From Pseudomonas nitroreducens (lineage in GTDB: Bacteria; Pseudomonadota; Gammaproteobacteria; Pseudomonadales; Pseudomonadaceae), in the NCBI RefSeq assembly GCF_024170165.1, contig NZ_JALJXP010000006.1, positions 62,001 to 126,000 of the forward strand: 64,000 bases of DNA. The letters run 5' to 3'. Positions 35,345 to 44,514 of the stretch are shown in pieces. The translations under genes were made by a program, and so were the position numbers. Under the pieces are notes generated by a model. The model was not told the origin of the DNA and made no database searches. It was given only the letters and a program-made list of their open reading frames with translations. Numbering within the stretch: position 1 is the stretch's first letter; every line of letters starts with the position of its first letter.

Positions 35345-36148
35345 TCAGTCCGTACCGCTGAGCTGGCGCAGGATTCGCGCGCTGTCGGGGTCGGCCGGGA
35401 AGAAGGTTTCCAGGGCCAGCTCCGACAGCGTCACGTCCACTGGCGTGCCGAACACCGTGATGGTGCCGATCAGGCTGCACACACCCAGCTCGGTCTGCAG
35501 CTGCACCGGGATCAGTACCATGTCGCCGCTGGCCGCCTCGTCACAGGGTGGCGCCGGGTAGGCCGCCACTTCATCGCGCAGCGCCGCCAGTGCGGGGTCG
35601 CCGCTGGCCTCGAAGTCGCGCTGCAGGCGCTCCACTACATGCGCCTTCCACGGCCCCAGATTGAGGATGCGCGGCGCCAGCCCCTTGGGGTGCAGGCTCA
35701 TGCGCAGCACGTTGATCGGCGGCTGCAGCAGTTCCGGATCGACGCCGAGCAGGAAGATATCTACCGTGCGGTTGGACGCCAGCAGGTTCCAGTGGCGGTC
35801 CACCACCATCGCCGGGTTCGGCTCGTGGGCCTTGAGCAGCTGGTCGATGGCCTGCCGGGCCACGGTCAGCGCCGGGTCGTCCAGGCCCTTCTCCGAATAC
35901 ACCGGGGCGTAGCCGGCGGCGCTGAGCAGGCGGTTGCGTTCGCGCAGGGGAATGTCCAGCTGCTCGGCCAGGTGCAGCAGCATCTCGCGGCTGGGCAGAG
36001 CGCGGCCGGTTTCGACGAAGCTCAGGTGACGCGTGGAAATCTCCGCGTCGCAGGCCAGGTCGAGCTGGCTGAGCCGGCGGCGCTGGCGCCATTGGCGGAG
36101 CAGGGCGCCGACCGGTTGGGCCGGGTTTTCGTGGGCTGATCTGTTCAT
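35345..36148 (-). CDS. XRE-family regulator with MmyB-like ligand domain
   Basis: 267 residues. The N-terminal HTH_31/XRE domain (about 12-70) has LLRQWRQRRRLSQLDLACDAEISTRHLSFVETGRALPS. The MmyB-like C-terminal domain has NPAMVVDRHWNLLASN and LRMSLHPKGLAPRILNL, a PAS-like fold that in Streptomyces MmyB relatives binds fatty acids. It is divergent from a small membrane protein gene, and a perfect palindrome lies between them. Confidence 0.9.
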   Translation of the reverse strand: MNRSAHENPAQPVGALLRQWRQRRRLSQLDLACDAEISTRHLSFVETGRALPSREMLLHLAEQLDIPLRERNRLLSAAGYAPVYSEKGLDDPALTVARQAIDQLLKAHEPNPAMVVDRHWNLLASNRTVDIFLLGVDPELLQPPINVLRMSLHPKGLAPRILNLGPWKAHVVERLQRDFEASGDPALAALRDEVAAYPAPPCDEAASGDMVLIPVQLQTELGVCSLIGTITVFGTPVDVTLSELALETFFPADPDSARILRQLSGTD

Positions 36149-36183
36149 GGCTCGAACGATAGACCTGCCGCCCGGTAACGGCC

Positions 36184-36200
36184 ATTACCTGGCAGGTAAT
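36184..36200. promoter_or_regulatory. Palindromic operator candidate for the XRE regulator
   Basis: ATTACCTG-G-CAGGTAAT is a perfect dyad. An overlapping second dyad, GGTAACGGCCATTACC, begins just upstream. It sits 36 bp before the XRE start, in the 127-bp region shared with 36276. Confidence 0.6.
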
Positions 36201-36275
36201 CGACGCACCTACGTCACGGGCAGATTCTTCAGCCACACGCCGCCAACCGGTGGCGACCCCTGAAGGAGCTTCGCC

Positions 36276-36677
36276 ATGACTCTGCTGCAATCCTCCCCGC
36301 TGCTTCGCCTGACCCTGAAAGTCGATGCCATCGCCGGCGGCGCCATGGGCCTGTTGATGGCCCTCGCCGCGCAGCCGCTGGGCACCCTGCTGGGCCTGCC
36401 CTTCGTCCTGTTGCTGGTGGCCGGGATCGTGCTCCTGCCGCTGGCGCTGGTGCTTTACTGGATGAGCAACCAGAGCGTCCTGTCGCGCACCGGCGTCTGG
36501 GCGGTGATCGCCCTGAATGCGCTGTGGGTGGTGGAGAGCGTCGCCCTGCTGGTGACCGGCTATGTGCAGCCGACCGCCCTGGGCTACGCCTTCGTCATCG
36601 GCCAGGCGCTGGTGGTCCTGCTGCTGGCGGAGCTTGAGTTCTTCGGCCTGCGCCGGTCGGAGATTCTGGCGCTGTGA
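36276..36677 (+). CDS. Small four-TM membrane protein of unknown function
   Basis: 133 residues with four predicted TM helices (around 17-35, 42-66, 75-97, 102-122) and short loops. No known catalytic motif is seen. The ATG at 36276 follows GAAGGAG. Its divergence from an XRE/MmyB-like regulator with a shared palindrome suggests it is the regulated target. Confidence 0.8.
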   Translation: MTLLQSSPLLRLTLKVDAIAGGAMGLLMALAAQPLGTLLGLPFVLLLVAGIVLLPLALVLYWMSNQSVLSRTGVWAVIALNALWVVESVALLVTGYVQPTALGYAFVIGQALVVLLLAELEFFGLRRSEILAL

Positions 36678-36679
36678 TG

Positions 36680-36764
36680 TTCGCGAGCAAGCTCGCTCCT
36701 ACGAAGAGCACTCCGGTGCTGACTTGTAGGAGCGAGGGGGGCGCCCAGTTCTTGCTCGCGAACC
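36680..36764. repeat. REP-like inverted pair with an altered second arm
   Basis: TTCGCGAGCAAGCTCGCTCC... begins at 36680. A second, inverted arm starts GTAGGAGCGA at 36726 and ends GCTCGCGAA, but about 15 bases (GGGGGGCGCCCAGTT) interrupt its centre. A similar interruption occurs in the copy at 39081. Confidence 0.8.
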
Positions 36765-36826
36765 GCTTTACACCGGGCCTTGCAGATGAAGCCTTGTAGG
36801 ATCGTGCTCGTCGGATGCGAACTGCT

Positions 36827-37417
36827 TTACGCCAGGGCTTCGCGGACGAAGTCGAGGCGATCCTGGCCGAAGAACATCTCGTTGCCGACGAACATCGTCG
36901 GCGCGCCGAACATCCCGCGTTTGATCGCCGCCTCGGTGTTGGCCTTCAGCGCGTCCTTCACTTCCTGCTCGGCGGTCAGCGCCAGCAGCGCCTGCGGGTC
37001 GAAGCCCGCTTCGGCCAGCAACGGGCCGAGCACTGCCGGGTCGCCGAGGTTCAGCGCGTCGACCCACATACCCTTGAACACGCAGGCCAGCAGCGCCTCG
37101 AAGCGTTCCGGCTGACGCAGCTGCACGCCGGTGGCGGCGCGCATCAGGGTGAGGGTATTGATCGGGAAATGCGGGTTCATCTTCAGCGGCACGCCATAAC
37201 GGCGGGCGAAGCGGGTCATGTCGATCAGGGTGTAGCGACCCTTGGCCGGGATGGCGATGGGCGAGGCATTGCCGGTGGCCTGGAACACGCCGCCCAGCAG
37301 CACCGGGCGATAGACCAGCGAGGCGCCGGCCTCGGCGCAGATGCCTGGCAGCTGGGTGTAGGCCAGGTAGGAAGTCGGGCTGCCGAAATCGAAGTAGAAC
37401 TCGACGCTCTTGCTCAT
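36827..37417 (-). CDS. 2-hydroxychromene-2-carboxylate isomerase-like (DsbA/kappa-GST fold) protein
   Basis: 196 residues starting MSKSVEFYFDFGSPTSYLAY. The FDFGSPTSYLA motif is typical of HCCA isomerases (NahD) and kappa-class GST, where the Ser contacts glutathione. The C-terminal GMFGAPTMFVGNEMFFGQDRLDFVREAL includes the cis-Pro loop. There is no CxxC. The natural substrate is uncertain, since no naphthalene catabolic genes are nearby. It is downstream of the SDR gene on the same strand but separated by a large inverted repeat. Confidence 0.88.
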   Translation of the reverse strand: MSKSVEFYFDFGSPTSYLAYTQLPGICAEAGASLVYRPVLLGGVFQATGNASPIAIPAKGRYTLIDMTRFARRYGVPLKMNPHFPINTLTLMRAATGVQLRQPERFEALLACVFKGMWVDALNLGDPAVLGPLLAEAGFDPQALLALTAEQEVKDALKANTEAAIKRGMFGAPTMFVGNEMFFGQDRLDFVREALA

Positions 37418-37446
37418 GAGTGGCTCTCTCTTTTTTGTAGGTTCGC

Positions 37447-37588
37447 AAAATCGACAGACGACCTTGCGAGCTAGAGCCAGGCTAGGCGGAATCCAGCAGG
37501 GGCGCGGAGTTTACGTTTGTAAATGAGCAGCCCCTGCTGGATTCCAACGACGCCTGGCCGACGCGCAGCTAGTCGTCTGTTGATTTTT
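37447..37588. repeat. Large interrupted inverted repeat (about 140 bp), MITE-like or terminator element
   Basis: Outer arms are AAAATCGACAGACGAC (37447-37462) and GTCGTCTGTTGATTTT (from 37572). Inner arms are GGAATCCAGCAGGGGC (37488-37503) and GCCCCTGCTGGATTCC (37530-37545), a perfect 16-bp match. The central loop contains GTTTACGTTTGTAAAT. It occupies the gap between two same-strand genes and begins at the SDR stop codon. Confidence 0.8.
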
Positions 37589-38315
37589 ACCAGCGCTCGA
37601 TCCACGGGCGCAGGTCGAGTTCGAAGGTCCAGGCGTCTCGCGGCTGGGAGTGCAGGTACCAGTAACTGTCGGCGATGTGCTCGGGGTCGAGGATGCCGTC
37701 CTGGTCCTTCAGTGCGTAGCGCTCGGGGAAGGTCTCGCGGATGAATTCAGTGTCGATGGCGCCGTCCACCACCACGTGGGCGACGTGCAGGCCCATCGGT
37801 CCCAGCTCGCGGGCCATGCTCTGGGCCAGTGCGCGGATGCCGTGCTTGGCTCCGGCGAAGGCGGCGAAGCCCGAGGCGCCGCGCAGGCCGGCGGTGGCGC
37901 CGGTGAAGAGGATCGTGCCGCGCTGGCGCTTGACCATGCGCCTGGCCACTTCGCGGCCGGTGAGGAAGCCGGAGAAGCAGGCCATTTCCCAGATCTTGAA
38001 GTACTTGCGTGCGGTCTCGTCGAGGATGCTGCAGGGCACGTTGGCGCCGATGTTGAAGACGAAGGCCTCGATGGGGCCGATGTCGCGCTCGATGGTTTCC
38101 ACCAGCTCGACCACCGCCTCTTCCTTGCGTGCGTCGGAGGCAAAACCGTGGGCCTCGCCGCCCTCGGCGCGGATCTGCTCCACCAGCGGCTGCAGCTTGT
38201 CCGCCGAGCGCCGGGTGACGCAGGCGACGTAGCCTTCACGGGCGAAGCGACGGGCGATGGCGCCGCCGGTGGCATCGCCGGCGCCGATGACCAGGACGAC
38301 TTTCTTGTTCGACAT
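37587..38315 (-). CDS. SDR-family protein lacking the catalytic Ser and Tyr
   Basis: 242 residues with a Rossmann fold: GAGDATGGAIARRFA at 11-25 (NAD(P) loop) and SDARKEE after it. NIGAN (88-92) replaces the usual NNAG. At the active site, canonical Ser-x12-Tyr-x3-Lys reads Ala140, Phe153, Lys157 (GATAG...FAGAK), so both the Ser and the Tyr are absent. It may be a non-catalytic or atypical SDR. It is divergent from a TetR regulator (105-bp gap with an operator-like repeat), which probably represses it. Confidence 0.88.
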   Translation of the reverse strand: MSNKKVVLVIGAGDATGGAIARRFAREGYVACVTRRSADKLQPLVEQIRAEGGEAHGFASDARKEEAVVELVETIERDIGPIEAFVFNIGANVPCSILDETARKYFKIWEMACFSGFLTGREVARRMVKRQRGTILFTGATAGLRGASGFAAFAGAKHGIRALAQSMARELGPMGLHVAHVVVDGAIDTEFIRETFPERYALKDQDGILDPEHIADSYWYLHSQPRDAWTFELDLRPWIERW

Positions 38316-38345
38316 GCTCGTTTCCTCTGCAGTGCGCGATATTGG

Positions 38346-38375
38346 GTAAACGGTCGTTAGGTAAACGAACGTTAT
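38346..38375. promoter_or_regulatory. Operator-like repeats between the SDR and TetR genes
   Basis: GTAAACG occurs at 38346 and again at 38361 (15-bp period), each followed by a CGTTA element (AACGGTCGTTA, AACGAACGTTA), making two overlapping dyads in the divergent promoter. This is a typical setting for a TetR operator. Confidence 0.6.
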
Positions 38376-38420
38376 GTTAATCTGCGCAGCATCGTCAACC
38401 GCTTCACCGGAGTCGCCCCG

Positions 38421-38984
38421 ATGCGCTACTCAGCCACCCACAAGGAAGAAACCCGCCAGCGCCTGCTCGACAGCAGCGGCGCGCTCGCCAAGCAGGGCGG
38501 CTTCGCCACCAGCGGCGTGGACGGGTTGATGAAGGCGGTGGGCTTGTCCGGCGGGGCGTTCTACAACCACTTCGGTTCCAAGGACGAACTGTTCGCCGCC
38601 ATCGTCGAACGCGAACTGCAGCAGAGCGTCGAGCGCCTCGCCGCCAAGGGCAAGGTGCTCGACCGCGCGCGCCTGGAGCGCGGCCTGAAGCGCTACCTGA
38701 GCGTCACCCACGTGCAGGATGCTGGCGCCGGTTGTGCGATTCCGGCGCTGGGCGCGGAGATCGCCCGCGCCGATGAGTCCGTGCGGCAGAGCGCCGAGGA
38801 TGCGCTGGTGGAGTTGCAGCAGGCCTGGGCCGAGGCGCTGGGCTCGCCGGAGGATGCCTGGGCGCTGCTGGCGCAGTGCGTTGGCGCGCTGGTGGTGGCG
38901 CGGATGGTTGCCAGCGAGAAGACGCAGAAGGCGATCATCGAATCGAGCCGGGAGTTTTTGCTCCGTCATCTCGACGAGAAGTGA
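38421..38984 (+). CDS. TetR-family repressor
   Basis: 187 residues. The N-terminal HTH (about 10-55) has RLLDSSGALAKQGGFATSGVDGLMKAVGLSGGAFYNHFGSKDEL; the segment SGGAFYNHF is the recognition helix. The C-terminal TetR_C ligand domain includes GAGCAIPALGAEIARAD. Proteins of this branch (TetR_C_33-like) often sit divergent to oxidoreductases. The start is ATG 38421. Confidence 0.9.
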   Translation: MRYSATHKEETRQRLLDSSGALAKQGGFATSGVDGLMKAVGLSGGAFYNHFGSKDELFAAIVERELQQSVERLAAKGKVLDRARLERGLKRYLSVTHVQDAGAGCAIPALGAEIARADESVRQSAEDALVELQQAWAEALGSPEDAWALLAQCVGALVVARMVASEKTQKAIIESSREFLLRHLDEK

Positions 38985-38993
38985 GGTGCTATC

Positions 38994-39068
38994 CCGTAGG
39001 GCGCATAACCCGACACGGGTTATCCGCCGGGATGGCGGATAACGCCTTAGGCGTTATGCGCCCTACGG
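38994..39068. repeat. Palindromic intergenic element CCGTAGGGCGCATAAC
   Basis: CCGTAGGGCGCATAAC (38994-39009) and GTTATGCGCCCTACGG (39053-39068) are perfect 16-bp arms. The interior GGGTTATCCGCCGGGATGGCGGATAACGCC adds a second inverted pair. It is a self-complementary interspersed element next to a REP pair. Confidence 0.85.
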
Positions 39069-39080
39069 TCGAGTGTGACC

Positions 39081-39165
39081 TGTAGGAGCGAGTGGGACGC
39101 CTGGTTATTGCTCGCGAACCCGGCCTCGCTGCGGGGTTTGTTCGCGAGCAAGCTCGCTCCTACGA
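39081..39165. repeat. REP-like inverted pair
   Basis: GTAGGAGCGAG, an interruption, then TGCTCGCGAAC (to about 39120) is paired with TTCGCGAGCAAGCTCGCTCC... at 39140-39162. It has the same interrupted-arm form as the 36680 copy. Confidence 0.8.
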
Positions 39166-39183
39166 AAAGCAGGGCGGCGCGGG

Positions 39184-39933
39184 TCAGAGGCCGCGGATGG
39201 CGAGGTCAGCGCCCAGCAATAGCAGCCCGCCGAAGAAGCAGCGGCGGAACGCCAATGGGCTGATCCGCGAGCGCAGCCAGGTGCCCAGGTACATGCCTGC
39301 CAGTGCCGGCAGCAGCGCCAGCAGCGACAGGCCGAGCACGTCGGCCTGCAGCAGCGAGCCGTGCTGGCTGAGGGTGATCGCCAGGGCCAGGGTCGAGACG
39401 GTGAAGGACAGGCCCAGCGCCTGCACCAGGTCGTCCTTCTCCAGTCCAAGGGCCTGCAGGAAGGGCACAGCGGGAATCACGAAGACGCCAGTCACGGCGG
39501 TAACCCCGCCGGTGATCATGCCGATCAGCGGCGACAGCCAGCGCTCGTGTTTCGGCGCCACGCTGAAGCGCTTGTTCGATAGCCCCAGCAGCGCATAGAG
39601 AATCAGCGCCACGCCGAGCAGCGGCGTGGCCGCCGGCCAGTTGCGCCCCGCCAGCAGCCAGCCCACCAGCAGCGTGCCGATGACGATACCGACCAGCATG
39701 CCCCACAGCCGTTTGAGCAGCCCGAGGAAGCGCGGCCCGGCGGCGAGTTGCCAGATATTGGTCACGGTGGAAGGGACGACCAGGATGGCGGCCGCTTGCA
39801 TGGGCGGCATCACCAGCCCGAGCAGGCCGACGGCGACCGTGGGCAGGCCGAGCCCCACCACGCCCTTCACCAGGCCGGCGAGGAGGAAGGTGAGGATGAT
39901 CAGTTCGAGGTGCTGGGGGAGGGCGTCGAACAT
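39184..39933 (-). CDS. TauE/SafE family anion permease
   Basis: 249 residues with about eight TM segments and the two-repeat TauE/SafE layout (FLLAGLVKGVVGLGLPTVAVGLLG in the first half, GMITGGVTAVTGVFVIPAVPFLQALGL in the second). The family exports sulfite or organosulfonates. It lies upstream of the cysA transcription end but in a separate unit, divided from it by repeat copy C. The substrate is inferred from the family only. Confidence 0.88.
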   Translation of the reverse strand: MFDALPQHLELIILTFLLAGLVKGVVGLGLPTVAVGLLGLVMPPMQAAAILVVPSTVTNIWQLAAGPRFLGLLKRLWGMLVGIVIGTLLVGWLLAGRNWPAATPLLGVALILYALLGLSNKRFSVAPKHERWLSPLIGMITGGVTAVTGVFVIPAVPFLQALGLEKDDLVQALGLSFTVSTLALAITLSQHGSLLQADVLGLSLLALLPALAGMYLGTWLRSRISPLAFRRCFFGGLLLLGADLAIRGL

Positions 39934-39998
39934 GGCCGGGCCTTGTTGAAATCAGGGTCGGCAGGATACGAGGGTTTGGCGGTCAGGGGAAAGCGCGG

Positions 39999-40155
39999 CC
40001 CCTCTCCCCAGCCCTCTCCCTGAAGAGAGAGGGCGCTATCCGTGCCGGCTGAGAGAATACTGCTCCCTGCCCCCAATTTGTCCGGCGGACTCTGTGGAAC
40101 CATCGCACTCCGAACGGTCCCCTCTCCCTTCAGGGTTAGGGAGAGGGCAAGCCCC
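39999..40155. repeat. Interspersed palindromic repeat, copy C
   Basis: It contains CCCTCTCCCTGAAGAGAGAGGG, GTGCCGGCTGA and, further on, CCCTCTCCCTTCAGGGTTAGGGAGAGGG, the same modules as copies A and B but diverged and partly inverted. It ends about 30 bp past the cysA stop. Confidence 0.75.
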
Positions 40156-40188
40156 CCGCGCAGGAGCATGAGGCGGAAAACTGCCCGA

Positions 40189-41178
<990 letters not shown>

Positions 41179-41192
41179 GGCGTGGCTCTCAC

Positions 41193-42065
41193 TTATTCAT
41201 CGTCAGCTTTGACTTTGGTGCGGGACAGGCGCGACTCGCTCCACTGCTTGAGCAGCAGGATGACCAGGGCCATCAGCAGCAGCAGGGTGGCGACGCTGAA
41301 AGCGGCGACGTGGTTGTATTCGTTGTAGAGGATTTCGACGTGCAGCGGCAGGGTGTTGGTGACGCCGCGGATGTGCCCGGAGACCACCGACACCGCGCCG
41401 AACTCGCCCATGGCCCGCGCGGTGCACAGCACCACGCCGTAGATCAGGCCCCATTTGATGTTCGGCAGGGTCACGTGCCAGAACATCTGCCAGCCGTTGG
41501 CACCGAGCAGGCGCGCGGCCTCTTCCTCCTGGGTGCCCTGTTCCTGCATCAGCGGGATCAGTTCGCGGGCGACGAAGGGGAAGGTGACGAAGAGGGTGGC
41601 CAGGACGATGCCGGGCACGGCGAAGACGATCTGGATGTCGTGGTCCGACAACCACTCGCCGAAGTAGCCCTGGGCGCCGAACAGCAGTACGTAGATCAGG
41701 CCGGCGATCACTGGCGAGACCGAGAACGGCAGGTCGATCAGGGTCACCAGGATGCTCTTGCCGGGGAACTCGAACTTGGTCACGCACCAGGCGGCGGCGA
41801 CGCCGAACACCAGGTTCAGCGGCACCGAGATGCCCACGGCGATCAGCGTCAGCTTCAGCGCGGCCAGCGCGTCGGGTTCCAGGATGGCTTCGAAGAAGGT
41901 GCCGAAGCCCTGCTTCAGCGCTTCACTCAGTACGACGAACAGCGGCAGCAACAGGAACAGGGCGAAGGCCAGCCAGGCCAGTGCGATCAGGGCACGGCGG
42001 CCCCAGACATTACCCCGGCGAGCAGCGTTGGCAGCGGCCGCGGCGGAAAGGCTTGCGGTACTCAT
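41193..42065 (-). CDS. cysW: Sulfate ABC transporter permease CysW
   Basis: A 290-residue inner-membrane permease with six TM segments. The EAA loop is [51 protein letters not shown] and [22 protein letters not shown] are CysW hallmarks. It pairs with CysT to form the channel. The start is ATG 42065, 10 bp after cysT. Confidence 0.95.
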   Translation of the reverse strand: MSTASLSAAAAANAARRGNVWGRRALIALAWLAFALFLLLPLFVVLSEALKQGFGTFFEAILEPDALAALKLTLIAVGISVPLNLVFGVAAAWCVTKFEFPGKSILVTLIDLPFSVSPVIAGLIYVLLFGAQGYFGEWLSDHDIQIVFAVPGIVLATLFVTFPFVARELIPLMQEQGTQEEEAARLLGANGWQMFWHVTLPNIKWGLIYGVVLCTARAMGEFGAVSVVSGHIRGVTNTLPLHVEILYNEYNHVAAFSVATLLLLMALVILLLKQWSESRLSRTKVKADDE

Positions 42066-42075
42066 GGCGCGCTCC

Positions 42076-42894
42076 TCAGGGCGTTTCGATGCGGCGTTGC
42101 AGCAGGTTTATCAGCAGCAGCAGGACGAAGGCGACGACCAGCATCAGCACGCCGATGGCGGTGGCGCCGGTGTAGTCGTACTGGTCCAGCTTGACCATGA
42201 TCAGCAGCGGCAGGATCTCGGTCTTCATCGGCATGTTGCCGGCGATGAAGATCACCGAGCCGTACTCGCCGACGCCGCGGGCGAAGGCCAGGGCGAAGCC
42301 GGTCAGCCAGGCTGGCAGCAGCGCCGGCAGCAGCACGTGGCGGAACACCTGCAGCGGCTTGGCGCCCAGGCAGGCGGCGGCCTCTTCCACTTCACGCGGG
42401 ATGTCCGCCAGTACCGGCTGCACCGTGCGCACCACGAAGGGCAGGACCACGAAGGTCAGTGCCAGGGTAATGCCCAGCGGGGTGTAGGCGATCTTCAGGC
42501 CGATCTCGGTGGCGAAGCGGCCGACCAGGCCGTTGGGCGCGTACAGCGCGGTGAGCGCAATACCGGCGACGGCGGTGGGCAGGGCGAAGGGCAGGTCGAT
42601 CATCGCGTCGATGATCTTGCGCCCCGGGAAGCGGTAGCGCACCAGCACCCAGGCCAGCAGGGTACCGATCACGCCGTTGATCAGGGCGGCGATCAGCGCG
42701 GTACCGAAGCTCAGCTTGAGCGCGGCGATGACCCGCGGCGCGGTGATGATGGTCCAGAACTGATCCCAGGAGAGCTGGGTCGTCTTGAGGAACATGGCCC
42801 CCAGCGGAATCAGCACCAACAGGCTGAGATACACCAGGGTGTAGCCCAGAGTCAGCCCGAAGCCGGGTATGACCGGGGAGATGCGTCGCGACAT
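42076..42894 (-). CDS. cysT: Sulfate ABC transporter permease CysT (CysU)
   Basis: 272 residues with six TM segments. The EAA loop is [32 protein letters not shown], and [15 protein letters not shown] and [14 protein letters not shown] follow the CysT pattern. I used ATG 42894 ([26 protein letters not shown]), with a Shine-Dalgarno-like AGGACA upstream, instead of the longer frame to 42933. Confidence 0.94.
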   Translation of the reverse strand: MSRRISPVIPGFGLTLGYTLVYLSLLVLIPLGAMFLKTTQLSWDQFWTIITAPRVIAALKLSFGTALIAALINGVIGTLLAWVLVRYRFPGRKIIDAMIDLPFALPTAVAGIALTALYAPNGLVGRFATEIGLKIAYTPLGITLALTFVVLPFVVRTVQPVLADIPREVEEAAACLGAKPLQVFRHVLLPALLPAWLTGFALAFARGVGEYGSVIFIAGNMPMKTEILPLLIMVKLDQYDYTGATAIGVLMLVVAFVLLLLINLLQRRIETP

Positions 42895-42923
42895 TGTCTG
42901 TCCTTTCTCTTGAACGCGTTTAG

Positions 42924-43009
42924 CCCCCGCCATGGGGCGGGGGTTTTCCTTCCACGCGGGCTGTGCACCGGCCCGCGTGGATCGGGCCGCCCGGCGCGAG
43001 GCCGGGCGG
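42924..43009. promoter_or_regulatory. Three consecutive hairpins between sbp and cysT
   Basis: Perfect stems are CCCCCGCC/GGCGGGGG (42924-42943), CCACGCGGGC/GCCCGCGTGG (42952-42980) and CCGCCCGGC/GCCGGGCGG (42987-43009). They fill the sbp-cysT gap. On the minus strand no T run follows, so they more likely protect or process the sbp mRNA, giving more binding protein than permease, than fully terminate. That role is inference. Confidence 0.65.
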
Positions 43010-43017
43010 GTGGCGCA

Positions 43018-44016
43018 TCACTGCGCCTGGTAGATCTTGTCGAAGATGCCGCCGTCGTTGAAGAACTTGGGCTGGGCTTCTTTCCAGCCGCCGAAGTCCT
43101 TGTCGATGGTCACCAGATTGAGTTTCGGGAACTGGTTGGCGAACTCGGCAGCGACCTTGGCATTACGCGGGCGGTAGAAGTTCTGCGCGGCGATGCGCTG
43201 GCCTTCTTCGCTGTACAGGTACTTCAGGTATTCCTCGGCGACCTTGCGGGTGCCTTTCTTGTCGACGGTCTTGTCGACCACGGCCACCGGCGGCTCGGCG
43301 AGGATGGACACCGACGGCACGACGATCTCGAAGTTCTCGCCGCCCTGTTCCTTCTTGGCCAGGAAGGCTTCGTTCTCCCAGGCCAGCAGCACGTCGCCAA
43401 TGTTGTTGTTGACGAAGGTGATGGTCGAACCGCGGGCGCCAGTGTCCAGAACCGGCACGTGCTTGTACAGGTTCTGCACGTATTCCTGGGCTTTCGCGTC
43501 GCTGCCGTATTCCTTCTTCGCCCAGGCCCAGGCGGCCAGGAAGTTCCAGCGGGCGCCGCCGGAGGTCTTCGGGTTCGGGGTGATGACTTCCACGCCCTGC
43601 TGGGTCAGGTCGGCCCAGTCCTTGATGCTCTTGGGGTTGCCCTTGCGCACCAGGAACACGATGGTCGAGGTATAGGGAGTGCTGTTGTCGGGCAGGCGCG
43701 CCTGCCAGTCGGCGGGCAGCAGCTTGCCCAGCTTGTTCAGTTCGTCGATGTCGCCGGCCAGGGCCAGGGTCACCACGTCGGCCTTCAGGCCGTCGATCAC
43801 GGCGCGGGCCTGTTTGCCCGAACCACCGTGGGATTGCTGCACGGTCAGGTCGTCGCCGCCCTGGGCCTTCCAGTGCTTGATGAAGGCGGCGTTGTAGGCC
43901 TGGTACAGCTCGCGGGTCGGGTCGTAGGAAACGTTGAGCAGTTGGGTCGCGGCGGAGACGGGGCCTGCGATCAATGCGCTGGCCAGTGCGGCCAGGGCGA
44001 AACGGCGGATGGACAT
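43018..44016 (-). CDS. sbp: Periplasmic sulfate-binding protein
   Basis: A 332-residue ABC solute-binding protein. The signal peptide is about 22 residues (cleavage after VSA). The mature protein begins [20 protein letters not shown], with [27 protein letters not shown] and [16 protein letters not shown] being the sulfate-binding signatures. I used ATG 44016 with GGAGCTG upstream. It is upstream of cysTWA, the usual sulfate operon. Confidence 0.96.
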   Translation of the reverse strand: MSIRRFALAALASALIAGPVSAATQLLNVSYDPTRELYQAYNAAFIKHWKAQGGDDLTVQQSHGGSGKQARAVIDGLKADVVTLALAGDIDELNKLGKLLPADWQARLPDNSTPYTSTIVFLVRKGNPKSIKDWADLTQQGVEVITPNPKTSGGARWNFLAAWAWAKKEYGSDAKAQEYVQNLYKHVPVLDTGARGSTITFVNNNIGDVLLAWENEAFLAKKEQGGENFEIVVPSVSILAEPPVAVVDKTVDKKGTRKVAEEYLKYLYSEEGQRIAAQNFYRPRNAKVAAEFANQFPKLNLVTIDKDFGGWKEAQPKFFNDGGIFDKIYQAQ

Positions 44017-44191
44017 GTGCAGCTCCTGAAAAAAATGCAGTTCTTTATGTTTGTTTGGCAGGGTCTTTCGGGGGGCGATCTCAGCCACGCATTCGTGGCT
44101 GGCTGCTGCAGTACCGGTGGGGCAGGGCGGTCATGGCGACGCTCCGGTGGTCCAGTCGTGTTCGCGGCTCTTTCTGCCGGGCGGCGCAGGC

Positions 44192-44374
44192 TCAGGCGGG
44201 TTTGCCGGGGCTCTGCTGCAGGCGGAATTTTTCCTTGCGCTCGATCTGTACGACCTGGCCGTTGTGCACGGTGATCTCGACGGCGCCGAAACGCAGGCCA
44301 CGCAGGGCGCTCTGCACTTCGCGCAGGATGTTGGCTTCGTCCTGGCCGTCCAGGCTACGGAGGGTTGCGCTCAT
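44192..44374 (-). CDS. oscA: OscA/YezD family (DUF2292) small protein
   Basis: A 60-residue protein with the DUF2292 core LRGLRFGAVEITVHNGQVVQIERKEKFRL. In Pseudomonas, OscA is needed for growth on organosulfur sources under chromate stress and lies upstream of sbp (PA0284), as here. It is probably sulfur-starvation induced via CysB. Confidence 0.9.
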   Translation of the reverse strand: MSATLRSLDGQDEANILREVQSALRGLRFGAVEITVHNGQVVQIERKEKFRLQQSPGKPA

Positions 44375-44458
44375 GGGTATCTGCTCCTAGTGGGTTTACC
44401 ACCGGCCGTTTCATCGACGGCGCGTGCGGTGTGAGCGCATCTTAGGCAGGAGCTGGAT

Positions 44459-44483
44459 ATTCTTAAAAATACTGTTTAAGAAT
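44459..44483. promoter_or_regulatory. AT-rich palindrome upstream of oscA
   Basis: ATTCTTAAA-AATACTG-TTTAAGAAT has perfect 9-bp arms inside an AT-rich stretch, 85 bp before the oscA start. AT-rich dyads of this kind are where LysR-type CysB binds, so CysB control of oscA-sbp-cysTWA is plausible. The binding factor is inferred. Confidence 0.5.
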
Positions 44484-44514
44484 TTTTATATATCCGAAAG
44501 TTTTTAGCGCGATT

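Noticed and set aside
37447-37588. Insertion sequence remnant
   Set aside because: No transposase fragment and no evident target-site duplication could be seen, so it is recorded as an inverted repeat only.
38994-39165. Possible CRISPR array because of repeated palindromes
   Set aside because: Only two different inverted-repeat elements, with no regular repeat-spacer periodicity and no cas genes.
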